A stretch of 64,000 bases of DNA from an uncultured Bacteroidales bacterium (GTDB lineage: Bacteria > Bacteroidota > Bacteroidia > Bacteroidales > UBA932). Both the position numbers and the translations under genes were made by a program. The notes beneath the pieces were generated by a model that was not told where the DNA came from, made no database searches, and saw only the letters and a program-made list of their open reading frames with translations. Of the stretch, positions 55,457 to 63,987 are shown piece by piece (within the stretch, counting starts at the first letter, position 1; every line of letters begins with the position of its first letter). The stretch covers positions 57,943 through 121,942 of the forward strand of contig ONDR01000003.1 in the NCBI GenBank assembly GCA_900316675.1, read 5' to 3'.

Positions 55457-56455
55457 ATGAAAGACATTGAGATATATGGCACGCCGCTTCCCAATATGCC
55501 TTGGGAAGAAAGGCCGGAGGGCTGCAACGGCCCCGTTTGGCGCTACTCCGCCAACCCGGTAATCCCCAGAAACCTTCTGCCGGATTCCAACAGCATCTTT
55601 AACTCTGCAGTAGTACCCTTCCAGGGCGCTTTTGCCGGAGTTTTCCGCTGCGACGACAAAAACCGTCGCATGACCCTTCACGCCGGCTTCTCTAAAGACG
55701 GTATTCATTGGGACATCAATCCGGAAACTATCAAATTTGACTGCGACATTCCGGAGGTTCGCGAATGGGTGTACGGCTACGATCCCCGCGTTGTGAAGAT
55801 AGAAGACAAGTACTATGTTACCTGGTGTAACGGCTATCACGGCCCTACCATCGGCATTGCATGGACAACTGACTTCAAGACCTTCCATCAGCTGGAAAAT
55901 GCCTTCCTGCCCTACAACCGCAATGGTGTGATGTTCCCCCGCAAGATTGGCGGCAAGTTTGCCATGCTCTCAAGGCCTTCAGATACCGGCCACACCGCCT
56001 TTGGCGATATCTTCTACTCAGAGTCTCCGGACCTTGAGTACTGGGGTCACCACAGGCACGTAATGGCTCCGGCTCCCTTCGAGGTTAGCGCATGGCAGTG
56101 CATGAAGATCGGTGCAGGCCCTGTGCCTATCGAGACCTCAGAGGGCTGGCTGCTCATCTACCACGGCGTGCTTCGCTCTTGCAACGGCTACGTTTATGCC
56201 TTTGGCAGCGCCCTGCTTGACCGCGAGCAGCCTTGGAAGGTAATTGCCCGTAGCGGACAGTACCTTATTACTCCCGAGACCTTGTACGAGCTTGTAGGAG
56301 ATGTTCCCAGCGTATGTTTCCCCTGCGCAAACCTGTACGACCCTGCTACCGGCCGCATCGCCATCTACTATGGCTGCGCCGACACCGTCACCGGTCTTGC
56401 CTTCGGTTACATCCAGGACATCATCGACTTTACCAAACGCACGAATATCCTTTAA
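55457..56455 (+). CDS. GH130 beta-mannoside phosphorylase
   Basis: Family GH130 enzymes split beta-mannosides with inorganic phosphate, giving alpha-mannose-1-phosphate. With N-glycan genes around it, the likely substrate is Man-beta-1,4-GlcNAc left after GH18 and GH92 action. The 332-residue protein has no signal peptide and should be cytoplasmic or periplasmic without an anchor. The five-bladed propeller is suggested by repeated short strands. The catalytic Asp is probably Asp 109 in [16 protein letters not shown], and phosphate-binding residues are expected in SRPSDTGHT and YHGVL. Its size and the absence of a long N-terminal extension fit subfamily 2 better than the mannosylglucose phosphorylases of subfamily 1. 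Substrate is inferred from context. Confidence 0.88.
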   Translation: MKDIEIYGTPLPNMPWEERPEGCNGPVWRYSANPVIPRNLLPDSNSIFNSAVVPFQGAFAGVFRCDDKNRRMTLHAGFSKDGIHWDINPETIKFDCDIPEVREWVYGYDPRVVKIEDKYYVTWCNGYHGPTIGIAWTTDFKTFHQLENAFLPYNRNGVMFPRKIGGKFAMLSRPSDTGHTAFGDIFYSESPDLEYWGHHRHVMAPAPFEVSAWQCMKIGAGPVPIETSEGWLLIYHGVLRSCNGYVYAFGSALLDREQPWKVIARSGQYLITPETLYELVGDVPSVCFPCANLYDPATGRIAIYYGCADTVTGLAFGYIQDIIDFTKRTNIL

Positions 56456-56471
56456 AAGGAAAGTCATAAAA

Positions 56472-56504
56472 AAAGAAAGCCGTTCGGTCTGAACGGCTTT
56501 CTTT
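56472..56504. terminator. Bidirectional terminator between GH130 and LruC genes
   Basis: A perfect 14-bp stem (AAAGAAAGCCGTTC / GAACGGCTTTCTTT) with a five-base loop lies between two converging genes. A- and T-rich flanks on both sides allow use in both directions. The stem core equals the terminator at 53758. Confidence 0.85.
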
Positions 56505-56525
56505 GTGTATTTTAGAATCAGCGGT

Positions 56526-58058
56526 TTACCACCAGCAAACGAGGTATTTACCGTCGATGTCTTTCTCGTACCAATCAGTATCGGTAGTGCCGTTGGATTT
56601 CACGAAATCCCAGAAGTGAGGATAAGCCTGGCTGAAGTAAAGCTTGTTCCAAACATGCTTTGTAAGAGTAGGACACTTCACGCCCCATACCTCGCCGTCC
56701 TTGCCCGCATAAGCGGTGGTAGGATCAAGCTTGTCTGCATTTTTGGCAACAATTTTGTCGTACTTGGCCTTATAGGTTTCGCTGGCACCCCTCACGACAA
56801 TGTCGCCGGGCGTATAACCCTTCAGATGAACAGGCCTCCAGTCAGAAGTGATAACGTAGAAGTTCTGGTTGGTGGAAGTCATTACCGTGCTTATTACGTT
56901 GTCAATAACGGCCTGCTTCTCTGCAGCGCTCATCTTGGCCCTGTCCTTAAGGTGATAGATAACCGTATAGGTGAAAAGGCCACCGTCAACGTTAACATAA
57001 CCCGGAATCACGTTGTAGTAGTTCTGGCCCTGCATCTGGGCGAAGGTTGTGGGGTAAGTAATATCCTTCAGGTCAGCATAGAACTGGGTCTCGTCCATGG
57101 GCTTGTAATTGTTGATCTTAAGATTGAAAACGGTCTTGTGGGAAGCTCCGTTGTCATCAATCCTTGTGTACTCTTCGGTACCGGCGCCCCTGCTGGCATT
57201 ATTGAAAAGGTCAAGCTTTGAAACCTCTATGACAGGCCTGACAGGGTTTGTCTCATAGTGGTATGTGAGCTCTCCTGCGACGGTGTTGTCCGTCCATGAA
57301 GGCAGGTTGCCATGGGTATTCTGCCAGCTGTCAAGGGTCTTGTACTCATCAATGCTTTCCACATTGTTGGTATTGAAGCCTTCCAGGATGAGGCCTACGC
57401 GTGCAGGGTCCTTGCTGCCAACGGCCCTTACGTGGATGCAAACCTTAAGCTGTTCTCTCCAGCCCTGGGACTCAAGGAGCCAGTCCGGAACGATGGTTGC
57501 CTCAAGGTCATAGTCAATGACAACGTCGTTGAAGTCAGTATCGTAGGCTTTCTCGCGCTCTCCTTTAGGCCAACTGTCCTCGAACATTACGGAACCGCTT
57601 GAGTGATAGTAAGAGATAGCCTCGTCAGTAGAAGTGTATGTTGCGGGCTCGTTCAGAGTGTAGCTTACGTCAGTTGCCTTGGTGGCAGCCTTTGTGCCAA
57701 CGTGGCTGATTACGTTCTCTGAAAGATTAACCTTCTTACCGTTTGCAAACATGTAGTAAACGCTGTACTTAGCATTCTTCTCAGAAGACTTAACGAGCAG
57801 GTTTACTGTACCGAAAGGTTCTGCGTTCTTACCCTCTGCCTTGGTAGCCTTAGGGGTTACGTTAAGGGCAGCTACCTTCTCCTGACCTGAAACGGTCTGG
57901 TAGGAGATGAAGATCTTATCAGTTCCTGAAGGAATCTGAAGGGTCTGGTAGTCATAATACTCTGAAGCCTCTGCTTCCGGCTCGGGAGCATTGTTCTCTT
58001 TGTTGCAAGCCATAAATGCAAATGCTGCGGCTGCGATCAACAAAAAATAACGTTTCAT
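56526..58058 (-). CDS. LruC/DUF4842-domain lipoprotein
   Basis: A 510-residue protein with a lipoprotein signal (lipobox MAC, Cys at about residue 18). The hallmark is the LruC segment MFEDSWPKGE followed by YDTDFNDVVIDYDLEAT, with its clustered acidic residues suggesting calcium binding. A large beta-rich C-terminal part (the DUF4842 portion) ends in YLVCWW. LruC proteins are widespread surface proteins of Bacteroidales; their role is not established and adhesion has been proposed. It is transcribed against the surrounding glycan genes from its own TATATTTG promoter, so membership of the same system is uncertain. Confidence 0.82.
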   Translation of the reverse strand: MKRYFLLIAAAAFAFMACNKENNAPEPEAEASEYYDYQTLQIPSGTDKIFISYQTVSGQEKVAALNVTPKATKAEGKNAEPFGTVNLLVKSSEKNAKYSVYYMFANGKKVNLSENVISHVGTKAATKATDVSYTLNEPATYTSTDEAISYYHSSGSVMFEDSWPKGEREKAYDTDFNDVVIDYDLEATIVPDWLLESQGWREQLKVCIHVRAVGSKDPARVGLILEGFNTNNVESIDEYKTLDSWQNTHGNLPSWTDNTVAGELTYHYETNPVRPVIEVSKLDLFNNASRGAGTEEYTRIDDNGASHKTVFNLKINNYKPMDETQFYADLKDITYPTTFAQMQGQNYYNVIPGYVNVDGGLFTYTVIYHLKDRAKMSAAEKQAVIDNVISTVMTSTNQNFYVITSDWRPVHLKGYTPGDIVVRGASETYKAKYDKIVAKNADKLDPTTAYAGKDGEVWGVKCPTLTKHVWNKLYFSQAYPHFWDFVKSNGTTDTDWYEKDIDGKYLVCWW

Positions 58059-58092
58059 AGTAAACGTGATGGTTAGTTAACTGTTTGAACCG

Positions 58093-58100
58093 CAAATATA
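58093..58100 (-). promoter_or_regulatory. -7 element TATATTTG for the LruC gene
   Basis: On the minus strand an exact TAnnTTTG match lies 34 bases before the start codon. Between it and the GH92 promoter (58101-58201) the DNA is A/T-rich with no other clear signal. Confidence 0.6.
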
Positions 58101-58201
58101 ACGCATTTATATGATAAGTAACAAATTCTTGGGCAAAAATATACACATATTATGCAAAATATGCATCAATAAAAAATAATTCATCCCGATTTGTCCTTTT
58201 T

Positions 58202-58233
58202 TTTGAATGGTTCCAAAAGATTGAGTATATTTG
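58202..58233 (+). promoter_or_regulatory. Promoter of the GH92-GH92-manA operon
   Basis: TTTG at 58202-58205 and TATATTTG at 58226-58233 are separated by 20 bases, a full match to the Bacteroidota -33/-7 pair. Because it lies inside the longest frame of the first GH92, it shows that the true start codon is downstream, at 58269. Confidence 0.75.
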
Positions 58234-58268
58234 TAAGCCACGCCCTAAAGGGCATGGGAGGAGTATTT

Positions 58269-60470
58269 ATGATGTCATTTTTAGCCGCAGCGATGGTGGC
58301 TGTTGCCACCTCACTAACAAGCTATGTTCAGCCCTTCGTGGGCACTACAAACTTTGGCGCCTGTAATCCCGGCGCAGTTGTTCCAAGCGGAATGATGAGC
58401 GTTAGCCCGTTCAACGTAATGGGCTCAGAATTAAATGTTTGGGATAAAGACAGCCGTTGGTGGAGCACCCCCTACGTATACGAAAACAAATACTTCACCG
58501 GCTTCTCTCATGTGAATTTGAGCGGTGTTGGCTGCCCCGACGTTGGCGCCCTTCTTACCATGCCTACCACCGGTTCTCTGCAGGTTGATTATCATGCTTA
58601 CGGTTCTGAATATGCCAACGAGGCCCCGGAGCCTGGCTATTATGGACTTGATCTTACCGCATACGGCGTAAAGGCAGAGGCTACAACTACGCTTCGCAGC
58701 TCTGTAGAGCGCTATACTTTCCCCGCCGGTCAGGCCAACATCCTGCTGAATCTTGGGGAGGGACTCACCAATGAATCAGGTGCTTACGTGCGCCGCGTAA
58801 GCGACACGGAAATTGAAGGAATGCGTTTTGCCGGAACCTTCTGCTACAACAGCCAGGCGGTATTTCCCGTGTATTTTGTGATGCGGGTAAATAAGGCCCC
58901 TTCGGCCCAGGGCTTTTGGAAAAAACAGCGCCCCATGACGGCTGAAGCCGCCTGGGACAGCGATGCCGGCAAGTATAAAATCTATACAAAATACGGCCGC
59001 GAGCTGGCCGGAGACCAGATTGGTTATTGGTATACTTTTGCCGATGTTGCCGATGGCGAGCAGGTTCAGGTCCAGATGGGAATCTCCTTTGTAAGTTGCG
59101 CCAACGCGCGTGCGAACCTGGATGCAGAGCAGCCGGCAGGCTTTAACTTCGACGCTGTTCGCAAGGCGGCGGCAGAAAAGTGGGAGGCCGACCTTGGCCG
59201 CATTCGTGTACAGGGCGGCACTCTGCAGCAGAAACAGGTCTTCTATACGGCTCTGTATCATGCTCTTATCCATCCTTCCGTAGTGAGCGACGTTAACGGA
59301 GAATATCCGCTTATGGAAGGCCGTGGCACGGGTAGGGTAGAGGCTGGCCATGAAAGATACAGCGTCTTCTCTTTGTGGGACACTTACCGCAATGTGCATC
59401 AGCTGCTTACTCTGGTTTATCCGGAACGTCAGGCAGACATGCTCCGCAGCATGGTGGATATGTACAAAGAGTGGGGATGGATGCCCAAATGGGAACTCTT
59501 CGGCCGGGAAACCTTCACCATGGAAGGCGACCCTGCCATTTGCGTAATAACTGATTCTTACCTTAAGGGCCTGCGTGACTTTGACATCGACGCCGCATAC
59601 CAGGCCTTTAAGAAAAGTGCGGAAACCCCTGGGGCACAGAACCTTATGCGTCCGGATGCAGATCCTTACAACTCTCTTGGCTACATACCTGTGGGCTGGT
59701 TCGCCGGTGACTTTTCCGGCGACAATTCAGTGTCTCACGCCCTTGAGTATTATGTAGCGGACAATGCCCTGTCACTACTTGCCGCAGAGCTTGGAAAGAC
59801 GGATGATGCCAACCTGTACAGGCAACGCTCGCTTGGCTACAAGAACTATTACGACAAAGAGAGCGGAGCGCTTAGACCCATCGGCAAGGATGGAAAATTC
59901 ATCACTCCTTTTAATCCGGAGGACGGCGCGGACTTTAGCAATGCAGTGGGTTTCCACGAGGGTTCGGCATGGAATTACACCTTCTATGTGCCGCACGACG
60001 TCCTTGGTTATGCCCGCCTGATGGGCGGCCCCAAAGCCTTTGTGAACAAGCTTCAAATGGTCTTCGACAAGGGTTTGTACGACCCTGCCAACGAGCCGGA
60101 CATCGCCTATCCCTACCTTTTCAGCTACTTCCCCGGTCAGGAATGGCGTACCGCCAAGACTGTTGATGCTCTGCTGGAAAAATACTTTACAACGGCGCCT
60201 GACGGCATTCCCGGCAACGATGACACCGGCACAATGAGCGCCTGGGCCGTCTTCTCAATGATGGGCTTTTATCCCGACTGCCCCGGAGTGCCTAAGTACA
60301 CCTTCACCACTCCCACCTTCGACAAAATAGAAATCGCCGGCAAACTTACCATAACAAAAACTCCCGGCCGCAGGATAGCCTCTATCCGCGCAGGCGGCCG
60401 CAAAGTGGGCTACCGCATAGATCATGATGCCCTGGTCAATTCCGGAACAATAGAATTTAAATGCAAATAA
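58269..60470 (+). CDS. GH92 exo-alpha-mannosidase (NEPD type)
   Basis: Calcium-dependent inverting alpha-mannosidases of family GH92 trim N-glycans and mannans. I start at MMSFLAAAMVAVATSLTSYV, preceded by GGGAGGAG, and not at the longer frame, whose first codons overlap the promoter; this gives 733 residues with a short signal sequence. Landmarks are the N-terminal VQPFVGTTNFGACNPGAVVP, HALIHPSVVSDV, VFSLWDTYRNVHQ, ANEPDIAYPYLFSYF with acid Glu 609, and GNDDTGTMSAWAVFSMMGFY with the base Asp pair. The acid lies in NEPD rather than in the NEPSHH form of the next gene, so the two probably differ in linkage. The acid is Glu, not the Gln reported in a mannosyl-phosphate-cleaving GH92. Confidence 0.92.
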   Translation: MMSFLAAAMVAVATSLTSYVQPFVGTTNFGACNPGAVVPSGMMSVSPFNVMGSELNVWDKDSRWWSTPYVYENKYFTGFSHVNLSGVGCPDVGALLTMPTTGSLQVDYHAYGSEYANEAPEPGYYGLDLTAYGVKAEATTTLRSSVERYTFPAGQANILLNLGEGLTNESGAYVRRVSDTEIEGMRFAGTFCYNSQAVFPVYFVMRVNKAPSAQGFWKKQRPMTAEAAWDSDAGKYKIYTKYGRELAGDQIGYWYTFADVADGEQVQVQMGISFVSCANARANLDAEQPAGFNFDAVRKAAAEKWEADLGRIRVQGGTLQQKQVFYTALYHALIHPSVVSDVNGEYPLMEGRGTGRVEAGHERYSVFSLWDTYRNVHQLLTLVYPERQADMLRSMVDMYKEWGWMPKWELFGRETFTMEGDPAICVITDSYLKGLRDFDIDAAYQAFKKSAETPGAQNLMRPDADPYNSLGYIPVGWFAGDFSGDNSVSHALEYYVADNALSLLAAELGKTDDANLYRQRSLGYKNYYDKESGALRPIGKDGKFITPFNPEDGADFSNAVGFHEGSAWNYTFYVPHDVLGYARLMGGPKAFVNKLQMVFDKGLYDPANEPDIAYPYLFSYFPGQEWRTAKTVDALLEKYFTTAPDGIPGNDDTGTMSAWAVFSMMGFYPDCPGVPKYTFTTPTFDKIEIAGKLTITKTPGRRIASIRAGGRKVGYRIDHDALVNSGTIEFKCK

Positions 60471-60474
60471 CTAT

Positions 60475-62673
60475 ATGAAATTCAAGTATTTACTCCCGCT
60501 TCTTGCCTTTGTAGCCTGTACATCGGCTCCCAAGACTGAAGAAACACTTACAAGTTATGTCAATACCCGCATAGGTTCCGGTGGCCACGGTCACGTGTTC
60601 GTCGGCGCCAACGTGCCCTTCGGCATGGTTCAGCTTGGTCCTACCAGCATCCCGCAGGACTGGGACTGGTGCTCCGGCTATCATGACAGCGATTCCACCG
60701 TAATCGGTTTCTCTCACCTCCACCTTGAGGGCACCGGAATCGGAGACCTGTTTGACGTTACCTTCATGCCTGTTGTGGGCCAGGTGACAAGTTATTCCCG
60801 TGGCGTCGAGGCCGATGGTTACGATTCCGGCCTGTGGTCTTATGCAGACCGCACCAAAGAGGTTACAAAGCCCGGCTACTACAGCGTTCCGCTTACCCGT
60901 TACGGCATTACCGCAGAAATGACAACCACCAATCGTGTGGGCCTGCATCGCTATACCTTCCCGGCCGCAGAGGACGCTGCAATTGTGATTGACCTTGAAA
61001 ACGGAGGCTGCTGGGATACCGCTGCTGACACCGGTTTCGATGTAAATGAGGCCGATGGCACCATTTCCGGTTGGCGTCATTCAGTGGGTTGGGCAGACAA
61101 CCAGAAGGTTTTCTTCAGCGCCAAGTTCAACAAGCCCATCAAGAACGTAGAAATCATCAAGAAAGAGAAAGGCCGCTTTGGCGAGCTTCCGCTTTATGCG
61201 CGCGTCAACTTCGGCCCCGTGAATGAAGGCGAGCAGATTATGGCAAAGGTTGCAATTTCTGCCGTCGATATGGAAGGTGCAGCCAACAACCTTAAGTCAG
61301 AGCTTCCCGGTTGGGACTTCGACGCTACCGTGGCAGCTGCAGACAAGGCCTGGGAGAAGGAGCTTTCCAAGGTTAAGGTGTCCGGCGAGGATCCTACCGC
61401 CCGCACAATTTTCTACACCGCCCTCTATCATACAATGATTCATCCTTCCACTTTCAGCGACGTTGACGGCCGCTATCGTGGCAGCGACGGTCAGGTTCAT
61501 CAGGGCGACTTTACAGACTATACCGTCTTCTCTTTGTGGGACACCTACCGTGCCCAGATGCCGCTTTTCAACATCCTTCATCCAGAGAAGGCTGTCGATA
61601 TTGCCAAGACCTTCGTGAACATTTTCAAAGAGTACGGCCAGCTGCCTGTATGGCATCTTTGGGGCTGTGAGAACTACTGTATGGCCGGCAACCCGGGCGT
61701 TACTTCTTTGGGCGACATCATCGTCAAGGGATATAAGGGCTTCGATGTAGAAGAGGCCTTCCAGGCCATGAAGTCATCCGTTATGCTGGACGATCGTGCC
61801 CAGGACATCCGCAAGAAGTATGGTTTCATTCCTTCTGACCTTTACAACGAGAGTGTGGCTCACGATATGGAATATGCCATTGCCGACGGTGCCGTGGCCA
61901 ATACCGCCGCTTATCTTGGACATCAGGACGACGAGGCTTACTTCCGCAACCGTAGCCATTCGTATCGTAACTACATGGATAAGGAAACCCTCCTTGCACG
62001 CGGACGCCTGTCCGACGGCAGCTGGCGCACCCCCTTCAATCCCTTCTACTCCAACCATCGCAAGCAGGACTATATGGAGGGCAATGCATGGCAGTATACA
62101 TGGCTCGCTCCGCAGGACTTCGACGGCCTTGTAGAGTTCTATGGTTCTAAGGATAAGTTCGTAGAGAGGCTTGATACCTTGTTTGCCCAGTCTTCTAAGA
62201 TTGAGGGTGAAAATGCTTCCGCCGACATCACCGGCCTCATCGGCCAGTACGTTCATGGCAACGAGCCCAGCCACCATATCATCTACTTCTATTCTATGGC
62301 CGGCGCTCCTGCAAAGACTGCAGACAAGGTGCGCGAGGTTTACGAGACCCTTTACTTCAACGACGATAATGGTCTTGCTGGCAACGAGGACGAGGGCCAG
62401 ATGAGTGCATGGTATGTTCTTTCTGCCATGGGCTTCTATCAGGTAGAGCCTGCTTCTACGCAGTTCTGGTTTGGTTTGCCTCGCTTCGATAAGATGGAGA
62501 TTGCCGTTCCCGGCGGTTCCTTTACCATCACCCGCGAGGGTACCGGAAAATATATTCAGAGTGTTAGCCTTAACGGCGCTTCTTACGCCAAGGGCTACAT
62601 AGATTTCGCCGACATTACTGCCGGTGGTAATTTGGTATTTACTATGGGTGAGGAGCCCGCTTGCTGGTATTAA
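60475..62673 (+). CDS. GH92 exo-alpha-mannosidase, lipoprotein (NEPSHH type)
   Basis: A 732-residue member of GH92 with a lipoprotein signal (lipobox VAC, Cys at about residue 15), so it should be lipid-anchored. Landmarks are VNTRIGSGGHGHVFVGANVP near the N-terminus, GFSHLHLEGTG, YHTMIHPSTFSDVDGRY, VFSLWDTYRAQMP, GNEPSHHIIYFY with acid Glu 597, and GNEDEGQMSAWYVLSAMGFY with the catalytic base region (Asp 639). The NEPSHH form is that of well-studied alpha-1,2-mannosidases of Bacteroides. It begins four bases after the first GH92, and manA follows two bases after its stop, so the three form one operon. Confidence 0.93.
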   Translation: MKFKYLLPLLAFVACTSAPKTEETLTSYVNTRIGSGGHGHVFVGANVPFGMVQLGPTSIPQDWDWCSGYHDSDSTVIGFSHLHLEGTGIGDLFDVTFMPVVGQVTSYSRGVEADGYDSGLWSYADRTKEVTKPGYYSVPLTRYGITAEMTTTNRVGLHRYTFPAAEDAAIVIDLENGGCWDTAADTGFDVNEADGTISGWRHSVGWADNQKVFFSAKFNKPIKNVEIIKKEKGRFGELPLYARVNFGPVNEGEQIMAKVAISAVDMEGAANNLKSELPGWDFDATVAAADKAWEKELSKVKVSGEDPTARTIFYTALYHTMIHPSTFSDVDGRYRGSDGQVHQGDFTDYTVFSLWDTYRAQMPLFNILHPEKAVDIAKTFVNIFKEYGQLPVWHLWGCENYCMAGNPGVTSLGDIIVKGYKGFDVEEAFQAMKSSVMLDDRAQDIRKKYGFIPSDLYNESVAHDMEYAIADGAVANTAAYLGHQDDEAYFRNRSHSYRNYMDKETLLARGRLSDGSWRTPFNPFYSNHRKQDYMEGNAWQYTWLAPQDFDGLVEFYGSKDKFVERLDTLFAQSSKIEGENASADITGLIGQYVHGNEPSHHIIYFYSMAGAPAKTADKVREVYETLYFNDDNGLAGNEDEGQMSAWYVLSAMGFYQVEPASTQFWFGLPRFDKMEIAVPGGSFTITREGTGKYIQSVSLNGASYAKGYIDFADITAGGNLVFTMGEEPACWY

Positions 62674-62674
62674 T

Positions 62675-63787
62675 ATGTATCCGTTAAAATTTGAACCTAT
62701 ATTCAGGACTATGGTCTGGGGCGGGGAGAAAATCGCCCCGTTCAAGGGTGTAGAAACCACCCAGGACCATATCGGGGAGAGCTGGGAGCTGTCCGCTTAC
62801 CCTACAAAGGAATCAGTTGTAGCAAACGGTCCGCTGGCCGGCCGCAATATAGCAGATTTGGTGCGCGAATACAAGGGCGCACTGATAGGGGAGAAAGTAT
62901 ATGCCAATACTGGCGATGAGTTCCCTCTGCTTATTAAGTTTATCGATGCCAAGAGCGACCTGAGCATCCAGGTGCACCCGGACGATGCCATGGCAGAAAA
63001 GCATCATCCCGGCCAGAAGGGCAAAACGGAGATGTGGTACGTTGTGGATGCAGATCCGGGCGCACATCTTTATTCAGGTCTTAAAGAGAGCATTACTCCG
63101 GAGGAGTATGAGGCTAGGATTGCCAACGATACCATTACGGAAGTCTTGGCAGATTTTCAGGTTAAGCCTGGGGATGTTTTCTTCTTGCCTGCAGGCCGCA
63201 TCCATGCCATTTGCGGAGGCTGCTTCATTGCAGAAATCCAGCAGACATCGGATCTTACCTACCGCATTTATGACTATGGCCGTCTTGGTCTTGATGGCAA
63301 GCCCCGCCAGCTTCATACTGAACTGGCTAAGGAGGCTATCGACTACAAGGTTTATCCGGATTACAAGACAGTTTATGAGCCTCGCAAGGATGAAGAGGTG
63401 GAGGTGGTTTCCTGCCAGTATTTCACTACTTCGGTACTGAATCTTGACAAGCCTTTTACCAAGGATTTGTCCGGCCTGGATTCTTTCCTTGTGGTTATGT
63501 GCACTTCTGGTTCCGGCACCGTTTCCCTCGCTTCCGAGGCCCCCACGCCAGAGGGCAAAGTGTCCGGGAAACTCACGCTCCCGGGCACATCACCCTCTGG
63601 CTGCACTGACCCTGCGCACCCCGGCTGTCCTGGCTCCGACAGCACTGATCCTGCGCACGCTGTGCCCATTCGCCAGGGAGAGACCGTGCTCATCCCGGCC
63701 TGCGCCACCGCCGTGACCTTCACCCCGGACGTCATGCCCGGCAAGACCGGGCATCCCCTCACCCTGGTCACCAGCTGCATCAAGTAG
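62675..63787 (+). CDS. manA: Mannose-6-phosphate isomerase with low-complexity C-terminal insertions
   Basis: The cytoplasmic zinc enzyme converts mannose-6-phosphate to fructose-6-phosphate. I start at MYPLKFEPIFRTMVWGGEKI, two bases after the GH92 stop, not at the longer frame that overlaps it; the protein has 370 residues. Zinc-site motifs are SIQVHPDDAMAE and KTEMWYVVDA, and the cupin strand GDVFFLPAGRIHAICGG follows. Near the end about 44 unusual residues (rich in Pro, Ser, Thr, Asp) interrupt the cupin between GSGTVSL and VPIRQGETVLIPA. A palindrome-encoded VMPGKTGHPLT lies in the last strand. Both keep the frame. It closes the GH92 operon, directly linking mannose release to glycolysis. 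Confidence 0.92.
   Translation: MYPLKFEPIFRTMVWGGEKIAPFKGVETTQDHIGESWELSAYPTKESVVANGPLAGRNIADLVREYKGALIGEKVYANTGDEFPLLIKFIDAKSDLSIQVHPDDAMAEKHHPGQKGKTEMWYVVDADPGAHLYSGLKESITPEEYEARIANDTITEVLADFQVKPGDVFFLPAGRIHAICGGCFIAEIQQTSDLTYRIYDYGRLGLDGKPRQLHTELAKEAIDYKVYPDYKTVYEPRKDEEVEVVSCQYFTTSVLNLDKPFTKDLSGLDSFLVVMCTSGSGTVSLASEAPTPEGKVSGKLTLPGTSPSGCTDPAHPGCPGSDSTDPAHAVPIRQGETVLIPACATAVTFTPDVMPGKTGHPLTLVTSCIK
63542..63561. repeat. 20-base direct repeat, copy inside manA
   Basis: The 20 bases CCCACGCCAGAGGGCAAAGT recur exactly at 63882-63901, downstream of the gene. This copy encodes part of the unusual Pro-rich insertion of ManA. Confidence 0.7.
63734..63754. repeat. Palindrome ATGCCCGG/CCGGGCAT inside manA
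   Basis: The 21-base hairpin matches that at 8229-8249 in rdgB, differing only in two loop bases (CAAGA against CTTGA). The flanking GTC before and C after are shared as well. It encodes MPGKTGH in frame. Confidence 0.75.
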
Positions 63788-63810
63788 CCCCCACCCGGGG
63801 CTGCTCCCCC

Positions 63811-63886
63811 GCCGTCGTTGCTGTGGCTGCCCCCCGCCGTCGTTGCTGTGGCTGCCCCACGCCGTCGTTGCTGTGGCTGCTCCCAC
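63811..63886. repeat. Three tandem 25-base GC-rich repeats after manA
   Basis: Units start at 63811, 63836 and 63861, each beginning GCCGTCGTTGCTGTGGCTGC, with small changes in the last five bases. The array lies 24 bases after the manA stop and runs into the 20-base direct repeat. There are no spacers, so it is not CRISPR. Confidence 0.8.
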
Positions 63887-63901
63887 GCCAGAGGGCAAAG
63901 T
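63882..63901. repeat. 20-base direct repeat, copy downstream of manA
   Basis: Exact second copy of the bases at 63542-63561. It is followed by CAAAGTT/AACTTTG inverted heptamers (63896-63918) and a further CAAAGTT at 63935. Confidence 0.7.
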
Positions 63902-63951
63902 TGTAATCAGTAACTTTGAATCCCCGAATTTTCGCAAAGTTAATTCCCCGT

Positions 63952-63984
63952 TTTGAGGGGTAGGAAAAAGCATTCATATCTTTG
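63952..63984 (+). promoter_or_regulatory. Promoter of the gene cut by the right edge
   Basis: TTTG at 63952-63955 and TATCTTTG at 63977-63984 are 21 bases apart. The next ATG begins three bases after the -7 element, so the transcript would be leaderless or nearly so if that ATG is the start. Confidence 0.5.
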
Positions 63985-63987
63985 TAA

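Noticed and set aside
58191..58268. Longer N-terminus for the first GH92
   Set aside because: The extra codons cover the TATATTTG promoter and contain no signal peptide. A ribosome-binding site and signal sequence begin at 58269.
58269..60470. GH92 as a mannosyl-phosphate hydrolase
   Set aside because: The acid residue is Glu in both GH92 proteins. The known phosphate-uncapping member is reported to have Gln there, so ordinary alpha-mannosidase activity is the better call.
63811..63886. CRISPR-like array
   Set aside because: The units are directly adjacent without spacers, only three in number, and no cas gene is in the window.
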